64,000 bases of DNA from Ureibacillus yapensis (GTDB taxonomy: Bacteria; Bacillota; Bacilli; Bacillales_A; Planococcaceae). How positions within the stretch are numbered: position 1 is the first letter of the stretch; each line of letters starts with the position of its first letter. The notes under the pieces were generated by a model, which worked only from the letters and a program-made list of their open reading frames with translations, had not been told where the DNA came from and made no database searches. The stretch lies in assembly GCF_003515775.1 (NCBI RefSeq), contig NZ_QWEI01000004.1, forward strand, positions 124,001 through 188,000, given 5' to 3'. Below are positions 35,339-43,982 of the stretch, one piece after another. Made by a program: the position numbers and the translations under genes.

Positions 35339-36098
35339 TCCGACGATGAAAGCTGTAACAGTAGTAATTCTGGTGGTACTGCTCGCGTTAGTGTTCGATC
35401 CGGTTACCCCTTCCATTCTACTTTTTAGTACGGTATTGCTCATGTTGGTTGGAGCAAAGGTGAATTGGAAAAGATATTTTCTTTACTTTCTGCCTTTTCT
35501 CCTGTTTTCATTTGGCATGTTCTGGACCACATTGATTTTTGGGAAACAACCGAATAGTCCAGATGAAGTAATCACGATTTGGACTTTTGAATTTCCACGT
35601 GAATCTTTTATTGTCGCACTGGCATTGGCTTTGCGTGTTCTAAGTGTTGCTGCCTTATCATTGCTCTTTATTTTTACGACCAATATTGTACATTTTATTT
35701 TAAGTTTGATACAGCAACTTAAATTGTCGCCAAGGATTGCTTATGGAGTACTGGCTGGGTATCGGTTTCTGCCCATGATGAAAGACGAACTGAAGATCAT
35801 CCGGGAAGCGTATCGAATTCGAGGTGTGCATCAGGCAACTACCATCAGAGGGAAGTGGAGTCAGTATAAGCGTTATGCCATTCCACTTCTTGCAAGCGCC
35901 ATAAGAAAAGCTGAAAGAACCGCCACTGCGATGGAATCAAAAGGCTTTACAGGCGAAAGGAATCGAACCTTTTTGAGGCAATTCACAATCACTAAGAAAG
36001 ATTGGCTATTTCTCGTGATTATGCTTGCTCTTTATGCAGCAGCAGTGTATACATCTTCCTCGCTTGGTTTTTTGAAGCTGTATGATGGTGAACTATAA
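35313..36098 (+). CDS. ykoC: ECF transporter transmembrane (T) protein YkoC
   Basis: 261 residues, CbiQ/EcfT type, with five to six membrane segments. The two cytoplasmic coupling helices carry the A-R-G-like motifs: KIIREAYRIRGVHQA (about residues 150-165) and AIRKAERTATAMESKGF (about 190-206). It overlaps the end of ykoD by 26 nt and is the last gene of the operon, followed by a terminator. Confidence 0.92.
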   Translation: MIMFLHQLNPTMKAVTVVILVVLLALVFDPVTPSILLFSTVLLMLVGAKVNWKRYFLYFLPFLLFSFGMFWTTLIFGKQPNSPDEVITIWTFEFPRESFIVALALALRVLSVAALSLLFIFTTNIVHFILSLIQQLKLSPRIAYGVLAGYRFLPMMKDELKIIREAYRIRGVHQATTIRGKWSQYKRYAIPLLASAIRKAERTATAMESKGFTGERNRTFLRQFTITKKDWLFLVIMLALYAAAVYTSSSLGFLKLYDGEL

Positions 36099-36099
36099 T

Positions 36100-36139
36100 A
36101 TTTAAGCCCTCTCCGGATTGGAAGAGGGCTTTATCTTAA
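36100..36139 (+). terminator. terminator of ykoFEDC
   Basis: AAGCCCTCTCC pairs with GGAAGAGGGCTT, followed by TATCTTA, right after the ykoC stop. Confidence 0.75.
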
Positions 36140-36196
36140 GTCTTTCATTAAAAGGGCAGGGCATGTACAAGTGCTCGAGTCGCAATTGAAATGCTG

Positions 36197-36961
36197 CTAA
36201 TACCCCAATCTCTCAGAAATCATATTCCCCGCATGGATCAATTCTTTTGCTAAAAGTTCGATGCGCTGCTTTGTAAAGCGATGTTTTGGTCCTGCAAAAT
36301 TTATGGCAGCTATGACATTTCCATTATAATTTCTTACTGGGGCAGATATAGTAATCACTCCTGGATTCAATTCTTCATTGCTAACCGAATATCCTCTCGC
36401 ATAGATGAATGCCAATTCTTTTCGAAAGATTTCTGGATCGGTAATAGTATTTTGGGTAAACTTTTTTAACCCATTTTTTATCACATGTTCTATCACGGTA
36501 GGATTACTGTGAGCTAGCAGTAGTTTTCCTGAACTTGTGCAATGGGGAGGATTTTGCAGACCGGAATGAGTTATTACTTTAATCGAGTTAGTGCTTTCGA
36601 TTTTGCAAAGATAAACAACTTGCATCTCTTCCAAAATTGCCAAGTGTGCAGTTTCCTTCCAATTTTCCACTAACCTTTTGATGATCGGCAACGCTTCTTT
36701 ATGCAAATCAAGGTGACCTAGTACAATAGAGCTTAATTCTAAAACAGAGACCCCAAGTTCATATTTATTGCTCTCATTATTTTTCTTTACAAATCCTTCT
36801 GATGCTAGTGTTGCTAATATTCTTTGCACACTGCTTTTTCCAAGATCTAGTTCATTTGCTAATTCTCTTACGCCTTTTTGTGGTGTATCCATGCTGAATG
36901 CTTTCAAGATTTTCAATGTATTTTTGACAGATGAAAGTAAATTTGCTTGAGAATTATCCAT
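36197..36961 (-). CDS. IclR-family transcriptional regulator
   Basis: 254 residues. Winged helix-turn-helix at about 10-70 (GVRELANELDLGKSSVQRILATLASEGFV) and an IclR effector domain (about 85-250, with HSGLQNPPHCTSSGKLLLA and YSVSNEELNPGVITISAPV). It is divergent from an NMT1/THI5-type ABC importer, and a perfect 7-bp-armed palindrome lies in the shared intergenic region. Control of that importer and of itself is the natural reading. An aromatic or organic-acid effector is typical of the family but not shown. Confidence 0.92.
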   Translation of the reverse strand: MDNSQANLLSSVKNTLKILKAFSMDTPQKGVRELANELDLGKSSVQRILATLASEGFVKKNNESNKYELGVSVLELSSIVLGHLDLHKEALPIIKRLVENWKETAHLAILEEMQVVYLCKIESTNSIKVITHSGLQNPPHCTSSGKLLLAHSNPTVIEHVIKNGLKKFTQNTITDPEIFRKELAFIYARGYSVSNEELNPGVITISAPVRNYNGNVIAAINFAGPKHRFTKQRIELLAKELIHAGNMISERLGY

Positions 36962-37002
36962 TGGTTCACTCCTTTTTTTGAATTTTCTAAAAAAGTAGCC
37001 AA

Positions 37003-37023
37003 GTGTCCCCGATATAGGGACAC
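37003..37023. promoter_or_regulatory. candidate IclR operator
   Basis: GTGTCCC and GGGACAC surround CGATATA (21 bp), about 42 nt before the regulator start and 212 nt before the transporter start. No terminator-like T-run follows on either strand, so a protein-binding site is likelier. Confidence 0.6.
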
Positions 37024-37234
37024 GGTTCTTGTATTTGGGATGCAGTGAAATTATATTGATTATACAAATATTTCCTTAAACCTGTAAAGATAGTTAAAGA
37101 GGGGGCGGAATTATCATTAAAAAGAATATTTTTGGAAGGGTTTACATCAACTTAGTAAACAATTAATGGGAAACGATTGATGGGTGCTCAATGATAATAG
37201 CGAAATACTGTTCATCTCATGGGGAGGGGTTTAA

Positions 37235-38041
37235 GTGTCGATACTAGTAAATGATGCCTTAGATCGAAATCTTGAAACAAACTATCAAATTGAAATTCAT
37301 AATATCTATAAGTCATTTGATAAAAGGGATTCAGCAGTTACTGTTCTAGAGAATATCAATTTAAATGTTAGAGCTGGAGAGTTTATATCACTGTTGGGTC
37401 CAAGTGGCTGCGGTAAGTCTACGCTATTAAAACTTATTGGCGGATTGCTTGACCAGTCGAGTGGTCGTTTAGAGATTGATGGACATGCAATTACTGGACC
37501 AAGCAAGAAAGTGGGATTTATGTTTCAAAAAGCTGTGTTGCTTCCTTGGAGGACCGTCCAGCAAAATTTGCTTCTCCCTATAGAGCTTTCGAAAGGGAAC
37601 GTTGAAGAAGCGAATGCGCGGATAGGACAACTATTGGAGCTGGTTGGTTTAAAAGGCTATGAGCACTATTATCCCAAAGAACTTTCCGGAGGGATGCAGC
37701 AAAGAATTTCACTTGCACGAACTTTAATGACAGATCCGGATATTTTGCTGTTGGATGAACCGTTTGGGGCATTGGATGAATTCACTCGTGAAACACTTAA
37801 CTTTTCACTAATGGATATTGCCGAACAAAGCGGGAAAACAGTCATACTTGTTACTCATAATATCAGTGAAGCTGTTCTTATGTCGGATAAAGTAGTTGTT
37901 TTGGGAATCAATCCAGGCCATGTGCTCGAAACAATTGATATCAATATACCAAAGCCAAGAACGGACCAAGTCATGGCCACAAAACAATACTCTGAATATG
38001 TGCTTCATATTCGGGATCTGTTGGGGGTGGGCAGAAAATGA
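37235..38041 (+). CDS. ABC transporter ATP-binding protein (nitrate/sulfonate/NMT1 class)
   Basis: 268 residues of the SsuB/TauB class. Walker A GPSGCGKST (about 55-63), LSGGMQQR signature (about 149-156), DILLLDEPFGALDE and the LVTHNISEAVLMSDK switch region are visible. The Q-loop reads MFQKAVLLPW, typical of this class. GTG start after GGGGAGGGG. The stop overlaps the permease start. It energises import of the substrate delivered by the binding protein two genes on. Confidence 0.92.
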   Translation: MSILVNDALDRNLETNYQIEIHNIYKSFDKRDSAVTVLENINLNVRAGEFISLLGPSGCGKSTLLKLIGGLLDQSSGRLEIDGHAITGPSKKVGFMFQKAVLLPWRTVQQNLLLPIELSKGNVEEANARIGQLLELVGLKGYEHYYPKELSGGMQQRISLARTLMTDPDILLLDEPFGALDEFTRETLNFSLMDIAEQSGKTVILVTHNISEAVLMSDKVVVLGINPGHVLETIDINIPKPRTDQVMATKQYSEYVLHIRDLLGVGRK

Positions 38042-38862
38042 AAGCGACTTTGGAGAAAGCAGATCCAGTGCAAAGTAAAAGCGGTTTTATAAGGAAAATA
38101 TTTAAAAAAGAAGCCTTGCTTTCTATTGCTTTGTTAGTATTATTGCTGGCTGCTTGGGAAATTTTGAGCAGAATTGGCGTTTTGCATCCTCTGATTCTTC
38201 CAGCACCAACCGTAGTTTTTAGTGCAACCCTTGAGTTGCTGGCATCTTCCTTTTTATATTTGCATCTTGGCGTCACGCTTTACGAAACGATTGCAGGATT
38301 CTTTATAGGATCTTTCCTGGCAATTATTTTAGGCATCGTGGTCTCATCAAATCCTACCTTATATAAAGTCCTGAATCCTTTTATTGTTGTATTTCAAGCA
38401 ATTCCCAAAATTGCACTTGCGCCAATTTTTGTAACATGGTTTGGTTTTGGTCCCACTGCCAAGATTGTAATGGCGATTACAATTTGTTTCTTCCCAACAT
38501 TCGTTAATACAGTTGTGGGATTGAAGTCTGTAGATGAAGAGAGCAGACTGTTATTTCAGTCGCTGGTAGCAAAGAAAAAGGATACTTTCTTTAAGCTTTC
38601 ATTACCGACAGCCCTTCCATTTATTTTTGCAGGTTTAAAGTCTTCATTAACCTTTGCTTTAATTGGAGCGATTGTTGGAGAATTTGTCGGGGCGAACGAA
38701 GGGATCGGAATGCTACTGGATACTTTCAACTTCCAACTTGAGATGGGGAAGGTATATGCATTAATCGTCATACTGTCAATCATCGCATTGCTTCTATATT
38801 TACTAATTGAATGGTTAGATAAAAAGCTGATTTTCTGGGCAGATCGGGATAATAACAATTAA
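38038..38862 (+). CDS. ABC transporter permease (SsuC/TauC-like)
   Basis: 274 residues, six membrane segments, BPD_transp_1 fold. The coupling motif lies near 165-195 (GLKSVDEESRLLFQSLVAKKKDTFFKLSLPTALPF), and GANEGIGMLL follows. The ATG overlaps the ATPase stop (ATGA). It is the membrane channel of the importer next to the second IclR regulator. Confidence 0.92.
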   Translation: MKATLEKADPVQSKSGFIRKIFKKEALLSIALLVLLLAAWEILSRIGVLHPLILPAPTVVFSATLELLASSFLYLHLGVTLYETIAGFFIGSFLAIILGIVVSSNPTLYKVLNPFIVVFQAIPKIALAPIFVTWFGFGPTAKIVMAITICFFPTFVNTVVGLKSVDEESRLLFQSLVAKKKDTFFKLSLPTALPFIFAGLKSSLTFALIGAIVGEFVGANEGIGMLLDTFNFQLEMGKVYALIVILSIIALLLYLLIEWLDKKLIFWADRDNNN

Positions 38863-38880
38863 ATAAACGGGGGTATGGAA

Positions 38881-39954
38881 ATGAGAAGAATTCAGTTGCT
38901 GGTAGTTTTGGTTTTGGTATTAATTCTTGGTGCATGTTCAAGTTCGTCTTCAAGTTCGTCCTCAAGTTCATCCCAGACGGTTCCAACAAGCGGAGACAGC
39001 AGCTCGTCTACTAAAGGCGATTTGGAAAAGGTGCAGCTATTATTGGCCGCAGAAGGGAACGCAATGTATTATGCGTATATTGCTAAAGAGAATGGTTATT
39101 TTGAAGAGGAAGGATTGGATGTCGAGCTAGTGGCTGGAAAAGGCGGCACCTATGTAATCCAACAAGTTGGAGCTGAAACGGTGGATGTTGGAATTACGGC
39201 TGTATCATCACTTTTGCCTGCTTGGGATAAGGGGATTGATATAAAGGTAGTCTATCAAGTCAATGTAACCAACTTATTTGATTTCATTGTTCCAAAAGAC
39301 TCGGCGGTGAATGATATTAGTGAGTTGAAAGGAAAAGTTATTGGTGTCAGCGACCTCGGTGGAGGGGAAGTGCCAATGGTAAGATCAATCCTTACAAGTG
39401 CGGGACTAAATCCTGATCAGGATGTGACGATCCGTGCCATTGGAACGGAAGCTACTTCGATTTTGGCAGGGTTTGAAAAAGGTTCGGTAGATGCTTATAG
39501 TGGAGGAGCTCATGATTTAATTTCCGTTTATGCGAAAGGTTTTGAATCCAAATCCTTGATTCCTGAAGAATATAAATCTCTTCCTTCAACAGGAATTGTT
39601 GCAAATGGTAAAACATTAAAAGAAAACCCTGAAATGGTTGAAAAAATTTCACGTGCCGTAGCAAAGGCAACAGATTTTTCTATCAAAAATCCGGACGAGG
39701 CGTTCGAAGTGATGAAAAAAGCTGTTCCTGAACAATATATGGATGAAGAGCTAGGCAGACTATTCCTGGATACCTTCATTAATCTTTCCACTCCTATTGA
39801 ACCTGAAAAAGGATATGGCTATATCTACGAAGATTCTTGGAAAATACTAGTTGACCAGTTTAGCGTAGGCGATAATCCGGTTGTAAAAAATGACTTAGAT
39901 TTGAATAATTATTTAGATTCGAGTTTCCTGGAAAAAATAAACGATTTTGAGTGA
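38881..39954 (+). CDS. ABC transporter binding lipoprotein (NMT1/THI5-like)
   Basis: 357 residues. The second ATG is chosen since GGGGG lies 7 nt before it. The lipoprotein signal ends LILGAC (Cys19), directly followed by twelve serines encoded by a degenerate repeat and a further Ser/Thr linker. The domain is SsuA/THI5-like: LAAEGNAMYYAYIAKENGYF, FEEEGLDVELVAGKGG and GKVIGVSDLGGGEVPM. Substrates of this class include pyrimidine precursors, sulfonates and phthalates; here the ligand is open. IclR control favours a carbon source. Confidence 0.88.
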   Translation: MRRIQLLVVLVLVLILGACSSSSSSSSSSSSQTVPTSGDSSSSTKGDLEKVQLLLAAEGNAMYYAYIAKENGYFEEEGLDVELVAGKGGTYVIQQVGAETVDVGITAVSSLLPAWDKGIDIKVVYQVNVTNLFDFIVPKDSAVNDISELKGKVIGVSDLGGGEVPMVRSILTSAGLNPDQDVTIRAIGTEATSILAGFEKGSVDAYSGGAHDLISVYAKGFESKSLIPEEYKSLPSTGIVANGKTLKENPEMVEKISRAVAKATDFSIKNPDEAFEVMKKAVPEQYMDEELGRLFLDTFINLSTPIEPEKGYGYIYEDSWKILVDQFSVGDNPVVKNDLDLNNYLDSSFLEKINDFE

Positions 39955-40375
39955 GCAATTTCTAACGCTAAGAAAATGGGCATCACAGTCTCACATTCTT
40001 TACAGAGGATAAAAAACATCTGTATTGAACTGAAGTTAAAATAGACTTTTTTGCAAAAAGTAGAAATCTCGCTTTGAAAACCTATAAAAATTTTTTATTC
40101 CCCTTGATATTACAAGTATATTAAGGGGATTTATTCTGTTGATTGAATAAAAAAGATTGATAGTAAGTAGTAACTTCACTATCACGAGAACCTACTACTA
40201 TCCAAGAAGCGTGGTCCCATCTATTGTTCAAACTTTAAAACAAAATCAATTATATTAAACCAGTTGAAGAAAGATTCTTTTATTTGCTTGGGGAATTTTT
40301 AAGGCAGTTTTGTTGAAAAAGGTATACTATTGGTAATATTAGTAGTGCAGAACTGAAAAAAAGGAGGATACATAC
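39955..40375. other. gap after the transporter operon
   Basis: It holds the terminator above. From 40140 to 40370 no gene or RNA fold is supported; the last 60 nt should carry the promoter of the next gene. Confidence 0.4.
40096..40132. terminator. terminator after the NMT1-type transporter operon
   Basis: TCCCCTTGATAT pairs with ATATTAAGGGGA around TACAAGT, followed by TTTATTC. Confidence 0.7.
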
Positions 40376-40831
40376 TTGAAAGATGCATCAACTGCCAAAA
40401 TAGAAATGTTGATCAGAAAACCGGTTGAAGAAGTATTTGAGGCTTTTATAGATCCTACCCTTACTACAAAATTCTGGTTTACCAAAAGCAGCGGAAGATT
40501 GGAAGAGGGAAAGCGTATTCGTTGGGATTGGGAGATGTACGGAGTTTCTGCTGAACTAACGGTTGAACAATTAGAACAAAACAAGAGAATTCTCATCAAA
40601 TTTGACGATGACACTACCGTGGAGTGGATTTTTACACCTCGGACAGAAGGAACCTTAGTTACAATTATTAATGAAGGATTTAAAGGGAATCCAAATGAAA
40701 TAGTCAATCAAGTGATAGATTCAACAGGAGGATTTACAATTGTGCTATGTGGTTTAAAAGCACTTCTTGAACATAACATCGTCTTGAACCTTGTTTCGGA
40801 TCGGTTTCCTGACGCTCACATAAAAAGTTAA
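40376..40831 (+). CDS. SRPBCC/AHSA1-type START-like protein
   Basis: 151 residues of the Aha1-type helix-grip fold. Typical marks are IRKPVEEVFEAFIDPTLTTKFWF at residues 12-34, GRLEEGKRIRWDWEMYG and a C-terminal long helix (GGFTIVLCGLKALLEH). Such proteins bind hydrophobic ligands or act as stress-related lipid-binding factors. A TTG start follows GGAGG at 8 nt. It is followed by an NTF2-like gene 53 nt further on and may be cotranscribed. The substrate is unknown. Confidence 0.85.
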   Translation: MKDASTAKIEMLIRKPVEEVFEAFIDPTLTTKFWFTKSSGRLEEGKRIRWDWEMYGVSAELTVEQLEQNKRILIKFDDDTTVEWIFTPRTEGTLVTIINEGFKGNPNEIVNQVIDSTGGFTIVLCGLKALLEHNIVLNLVSDRFPDAHIKS

Positions 40832-40884
40832 GAATTGTCCTTTCTTAGCTTTTGGTTGAATAATTTAGAAAGGATGATTTTGCA

Positions 40885-41259
40885 ATGAATAATTCTATTA
40901 AAGAGAAGGCTGCGTCGTTTTTGCAGCTAGTTTCATCGGGGAAAGTACGGGAAGCATACCAAAGGTACATCGGTCCGGATTTCCTTCATCATAATCCTTT
41001 TTTCAGTGGAGATGCTGACTCACTCATGATCGCAATGGAAGAAAACGCCACCAAGAATCCTCACAAAGTTCTTGAGGTAAAACGTGTTATCGGAGAGAGT
41101 GATATGGTTATGGTTCACTCTCATGTAAAGCAAAAGCCAGAAGAACTTGGGGTAGCTGTGGTTCATATCTTTCGCTTTCATAACGACCTTATCGTCGAAT
41201 TGTGGGACGTGGGGCAGCCGATACCGGAGAATTCCCCCAATGAGAATGGTGTGTTTTGA
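40885..41259 (+). CDS. NTF2-like / SnoaL-type protein
   Basis: 124 residues with the cone-shaped NTF2 fold expected from AASFLQLVSSGKVREAYQRYIGPDFLHHNPFF, then VKRVIGESDMVMVHSHVKQ and VVHIFRFHNDLIVELWDVGQP. The latter two are standard in SnoaL-like predicted polyketide-cyclase or ester-hydrolase relatives. His residues in the cavity (H46, H47) are conserved in this group. Function in the cell is unknown. GAAAGGATG lies before the ATG. Confidence 0.85.
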   Translation: MNNSIKEKAASFLQLVSSGKVREAYQRYIGPDFLHHNPFFSGDADSLMIAMEENATKNPHKVLEVKRVIGESDMVMVHSHVKQKPEELGVAVVHIFRFHNDLIVELWDVGQPIPENSPNENGVF

Positions 41260-41371
41260 TGTAGGTTTTTGTTGAAGTCAATCATGGGCATGGGTTCGAT
41301 ATTGAGTCGATTCCTGGACTTTTCTATAGCTGAAATGTGCTTGTTTGTTGCAGTGTTTGTTGTTAAAAAAA

Positions 41372-41425
41372 CGGCACCTCAATTGTTGGATTGTGCTAAC
41401 AATTGGGGTGCTATTTTATTTTAAG
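41372..41425. terminator. bidirectional terminator
   Basis: GGCACCTCAATTGTT pairs with AACAATTGGGGTGC around GGATTGTGCT, followed by TATTTTATTTT. It separates the NTF2-like gene from the converging DsbA-like gene. Confidence 0.85.
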
Positions 41426-42353
41426 AATGTTTCGCAGCCGTAAAAAACCATTCACCCAAAATTTCCTTTGCTTCATAATTCTCAGCTGAAAGTTCCTTCT
41501 CAATAAAAGCTTGAACCTCTGATTTTTCAATATCATACATGACTTCAATTTCTTTAGAAAACAGAAGTTTTTCTCTTTGGAGCAAGTCAGAAAGCGTTGG
41601 CTGCTGTTTTGGCTGCAGTTCATCCACATTCAGCACTTGCATTAGGCCATCAACATAATAGTCAAACGAACGTCCGCCAACGATTTTGACGCCTTGGTTT
41701 TCTTTATTCATGATAATGATGGTTGGAAAGCCTCTCACGCCAAGTTTTCTTACAAGGGCAAAATCTTCGTTCAGTAATTGTTGTCCAATCGGTTGTTCGG
41801 ATTCTTTGATAATTTCTTCTCCGTCAAGGCCAAGGTGGTTTACGATTTCCTTCATAACAGATGGGTCCGAAATATTTTGATTGAAGGCGAAAAGCGCTTC
41901 TCTTGCACGGCGCAAAGATGCATAGGCCAATTCATCATTATGTTGTCTTTGAATCACCTTAAACACACGGGATGGCGGATAGGATGATTGAACGGGATTG
42001 TCAATCATGAGCGAGCCATCAATCGGCATGCGTGAATATTCCCCCACTTCCCGCCAGTGGCCAGACACATCTGCAGGTCCAAAAATGCCGTTCCCGGGAT
42101 CGACCGGGCCCCCGCCCCATTTTTCCAGCAATCCACCCATTACCGTGTGAAAGTTAAAGTAATGTCCATACTGCTCTTTGAATCGACGAAGAACAGGCTC
42201 GATTGCCCAGCAGTGCGAACAGATTGGGTCAGTTACATAATAAACATCAATAGATTTTTGAGATTGGTTGAAATCAATCATCTCCATTTCGTCCTCACCA
42301 GCTGCTCCACAAATTCCTGTTTCAAGATCGCATATCATATTATGGTTTGTCAT
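41421..42353 (-). CDS. DsbA-family thioredoxin-fold protein (FrnE/SpxH-like)
   Basis: About 310 residues. The redox motif CSHC (residues 45-48 from this start) follows VYYVTDPIC, and the cis-Pro loop is GVRGFPTIII; helices in between give the DSBA fold. The N-terminal 20 residues add two Cys (CDLETGIC). It is longer than FrnE (about 220) and near the size of SpxH/YjbH, the ClpXP adaptor, but I cannot assign that role. The second ATG is chosen since AGAGGG lies 7 nt before it. It is cotranscribed with an FMN reductase. Confidence 0.8.
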   Translation of the reverse strand: MTNHNMICDLETGICGAAGEDEMEMIDFNQSQKSIDVYYVTDPICSHCWAIEPVLRRFKEQYGHYFNFHTVMGGLLEKWGGGPVDPGNGIFGPADVSGHWREVGEYSRMPIDGSLMIDNPVQSSYPPSRVFKVIQRQHNDELAYASLRRAREALFAFNQNISDPSVMKEIVNHLGLDGEEIIKESEQPIGQQLLNEDFALVRKLGVRGFPTIIIMNKENQGVKIVGGRSFDYYVDGLMQVLNVDELQPKQQPTLSDLLQREKLLFSKEIEVMYDIEKSEVQAFIEKELSAENYEAKEILGEWFFTAAKHS

Positions 42354-42369
42354 TTTCATTCCCTCTTTT

Positions 42370-42933
42370 CTATTTATTTCGAACAGTTTGTAATGCAGTT
42401 GACCATGCCACTACATCGTCCAATACTTTGTTTAAAGAATCTTCGTGGTATGGCGCGGGATCAAAGATGTGCATATCTTTGAAGTCGGTAAACAAACTCA
42501 TGGCAACACTCGGCCCAACGACTGCTACTTTTGGAACGCTAAGAATTAAGCGCAAGTCGTTTGTTGCTGTCACCCCTAAAGTTGAACCGTAACTTACGAC
42601 GCCGGCAGCCTTGTTATTCCACTCAACATATAAATAATCGATGGCATCTTTTAAACCAGACGTAATCCCTTTGTTGTATTCAGGAGTTACAAAGATGAAC
42701 CCATCGAATTCGCTGATTTTCTTGGACCATACATGTGCTTCTGGTGCCTTGTACTCTTGGGACATAATGGCAGGGATAGGCTCGTTGAACTTTGGTAAAT
42801 TAAAATCTTTGATGTCCACTAATTCGTATTCTGCATCACTACGTATGTCGGCGATGGATTTTACCCATTCCGCTACTTGAATATTGACTCGAGCATCCCG
42901 AGTGCTTCCTGTAAGAATTGCGATTTTAACCAT
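42370..42933 (-). CDS. NADPH-dependent FMN reductase / azoreductase-like flavoprotein
   Basis: 187 residues of the flavodoxin-like NADPH:FMN reductase group. The FMN site is AILTGSTRDARVN at 4-16 and VTPEYNKGITSGLKDAIDYL (the PEYN motif) at about 81-100; YGSTLG is also typical. It reduces free flavins, quinones or azo compounds. It lies 16 nt upstream of the DsbA-like gene and is divergent from a TetR regulator. Between them is a strong operator-like palindrome, which suggests response to an electrophile or quinone. Confidence 0.9.
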   Translation of the reverse strand: MVKIAILTGSTRDARVNIQVAEWVKSIADIRSDAEYELVDIKDFNLPKFNEPIPAIMSQEYKAPEAHVWSKKISEFDGFIFVTPEYNKGITSGLKDAIDYLYVEWNNKAAGVVSYGSTLGVTATNDLRLILSVPKVAVVGPSVAMSLFTDFKDMHIFDPAPYHEDSLNKVLDDVVAWSTALQTVRNK

Positions 42934-43038
42934 TTTGCATTCCTCCTAATTGGTGGCTTCTTGTTAGGGAAGCCTTGTTATTTTTCCTTATAATGGTATC
43001 TTAGAAGATAACGAAACAAAGCAAAACCAATAGTTCGT

Positions 43039-43066
43039 TCGATATGTCGGATATCCAACACATCGA
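43039..43066. promoter_or_regulatory. TetR operator, 28-bp near-perfect palindrome
   Basis: TCGATATGTCGGAT and ATCCAACACATCGA are inverted copies differing at three pairs, centred on GGATATCC. It lies in the gap between tetR and the reductase operon, 33 nt before the tetR start, an ideal place to control both. Confidence 0.8.
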
Positions 43067-43098
43067 TGGAATTGTTGAAAAAGTGGGAGTGAAATCGA

Positions 43099-43668
43099 AT
43101 GACTCAATCCAAAACGGATCCTCGTGTTCTCCGTACGCGCAAATTAATCATGGATTCTTTCATTGAACTTTCAGCGAAGAAGGAATTTAAGGATATTACC
43201 ATAAAAGACATCACCACAGAGGCCATGATTAATCGAGCAACCTTTTATTATCATTTTGAAGATATCTATGATTTGTTGGAAAAGGTATTATCGGAAGTAT
43301 TGCTGGTGAATCTGAATTGCAGTTCCTACCAAAATGACGAGTTAAATGAAGAAGTTTTCGTCAGTATTTTCACGGCCATCACCAATTTTCAAAAGTCATT
43401 GTCCAACCGTTGCCATAGGGGATATGAAGACACCATTGCACGGATCATCAGGGAACAACTCGAAATTATTTTTTACAAAATGCTGGAAAAAACAGAATCT
43501 GTGAAAGAAGAGGAGGCGCTTAGAACCATTGCCGTCATCCTAAGCTGGGGAATCTACGGTGCTTCTGTTGAATGGAAAAGATTTGATATGAAGGTGCCGC
43601 CGGAAGAATTTATCAAGTCAGCCATTCCTTATTTAATGTCCGGGATAGAGATTGGCTCCCGAAAATAA
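43099..43668 (+). CDS. TetR-family transcriptional regulator
   Basis: 189 residues with a TetR N-terminal DNA-binding domain: helix-turn-helix about 28-50 (ITIKDITTEAMINRATFYYHFEDIYDLL). The C-terminal ligand domain is variable and helical, with one Cys pair spaced apart (C52-type residues, C94). It is divergent from the flavin-reductase/DsbA operon, whose repressor it probably is. A GGGAGTGA site precedes the ATG. Confidence 0.92.
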   Translation: MTQSKTDPRVLRTRKLIMDSFIELSAKKEFKDITIKDITTEAMINRATFYYHFEDIYDLLEKVLSEVLLVNLNCSSYQNDELNEEVFVSIFTAITNFQKSLSNRCHRGYEDTIARIIREQLEIIFYKMLEKTESVKEEEALRTIAVILSWGIYGASVEWKRFDMKVPPEEFIKSAIPYLMSGIEIGSRK

Positions 43669-43724
43669 GTTAGCATAAAGAATATTGGAAATGTAGCTGG
43701 ATTAAAATTAAGGAAGGTGGAAGA

Positions 43725-43880
43725 ATGCCATTCTTAACAATCATTACGATATTCGTAGTTGGTGTAGCAGTATTTATTGCTGGATTTATAACTAAAACAA
43801 AATGGTTAAAACTCCTAGCAATCATTCCGCTTGCTATTTCAGTGTGGATGCTTCTAAGTCTATTTTTAATGAGTTTTTAG
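43725..43880 (+). CDS. small two-segment membrane protein (51 aa)
   Basis: AAGGAAGGTGG lies 5 nt before the ATG and a terminator lies 35 nt after the stop, so the gene is probably real despite its length. The product has two hydrophobic segments, residues 4-22 (LTIITIFVVGVAVFIAGF) and 29-50, joined by the basic turn ITKTKWLK. It is only 57 nt after tetR and could share its transcript. No family is recognised. Confidence 0.65.
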   Translation: MPFLTIITIFVVGVAVFIAGFITKTKWLKLLAIIPLAISVWMLLSLFLMSF

Positions 43881-43913
43881 AATTTATTAATTTGATATAG
43901 ATAGAAAATTAAA

Positions 43914-43944
43914 ATTGACCTCATCCTAGGGAGGTCTTTTTTTA
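43914..43944 (+). terminator. terminator after the 51-aa gene
   Basis: GACCTC pairs with GAGGTC (as GGAGGTC) around ATCCTAG and is followed by TTTTTTT. Confidence 0.75.
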
Positions 43945-43982
43945 TGCAATTCTTAGTGTTAGAAGATCGGCTAATAATAAAT

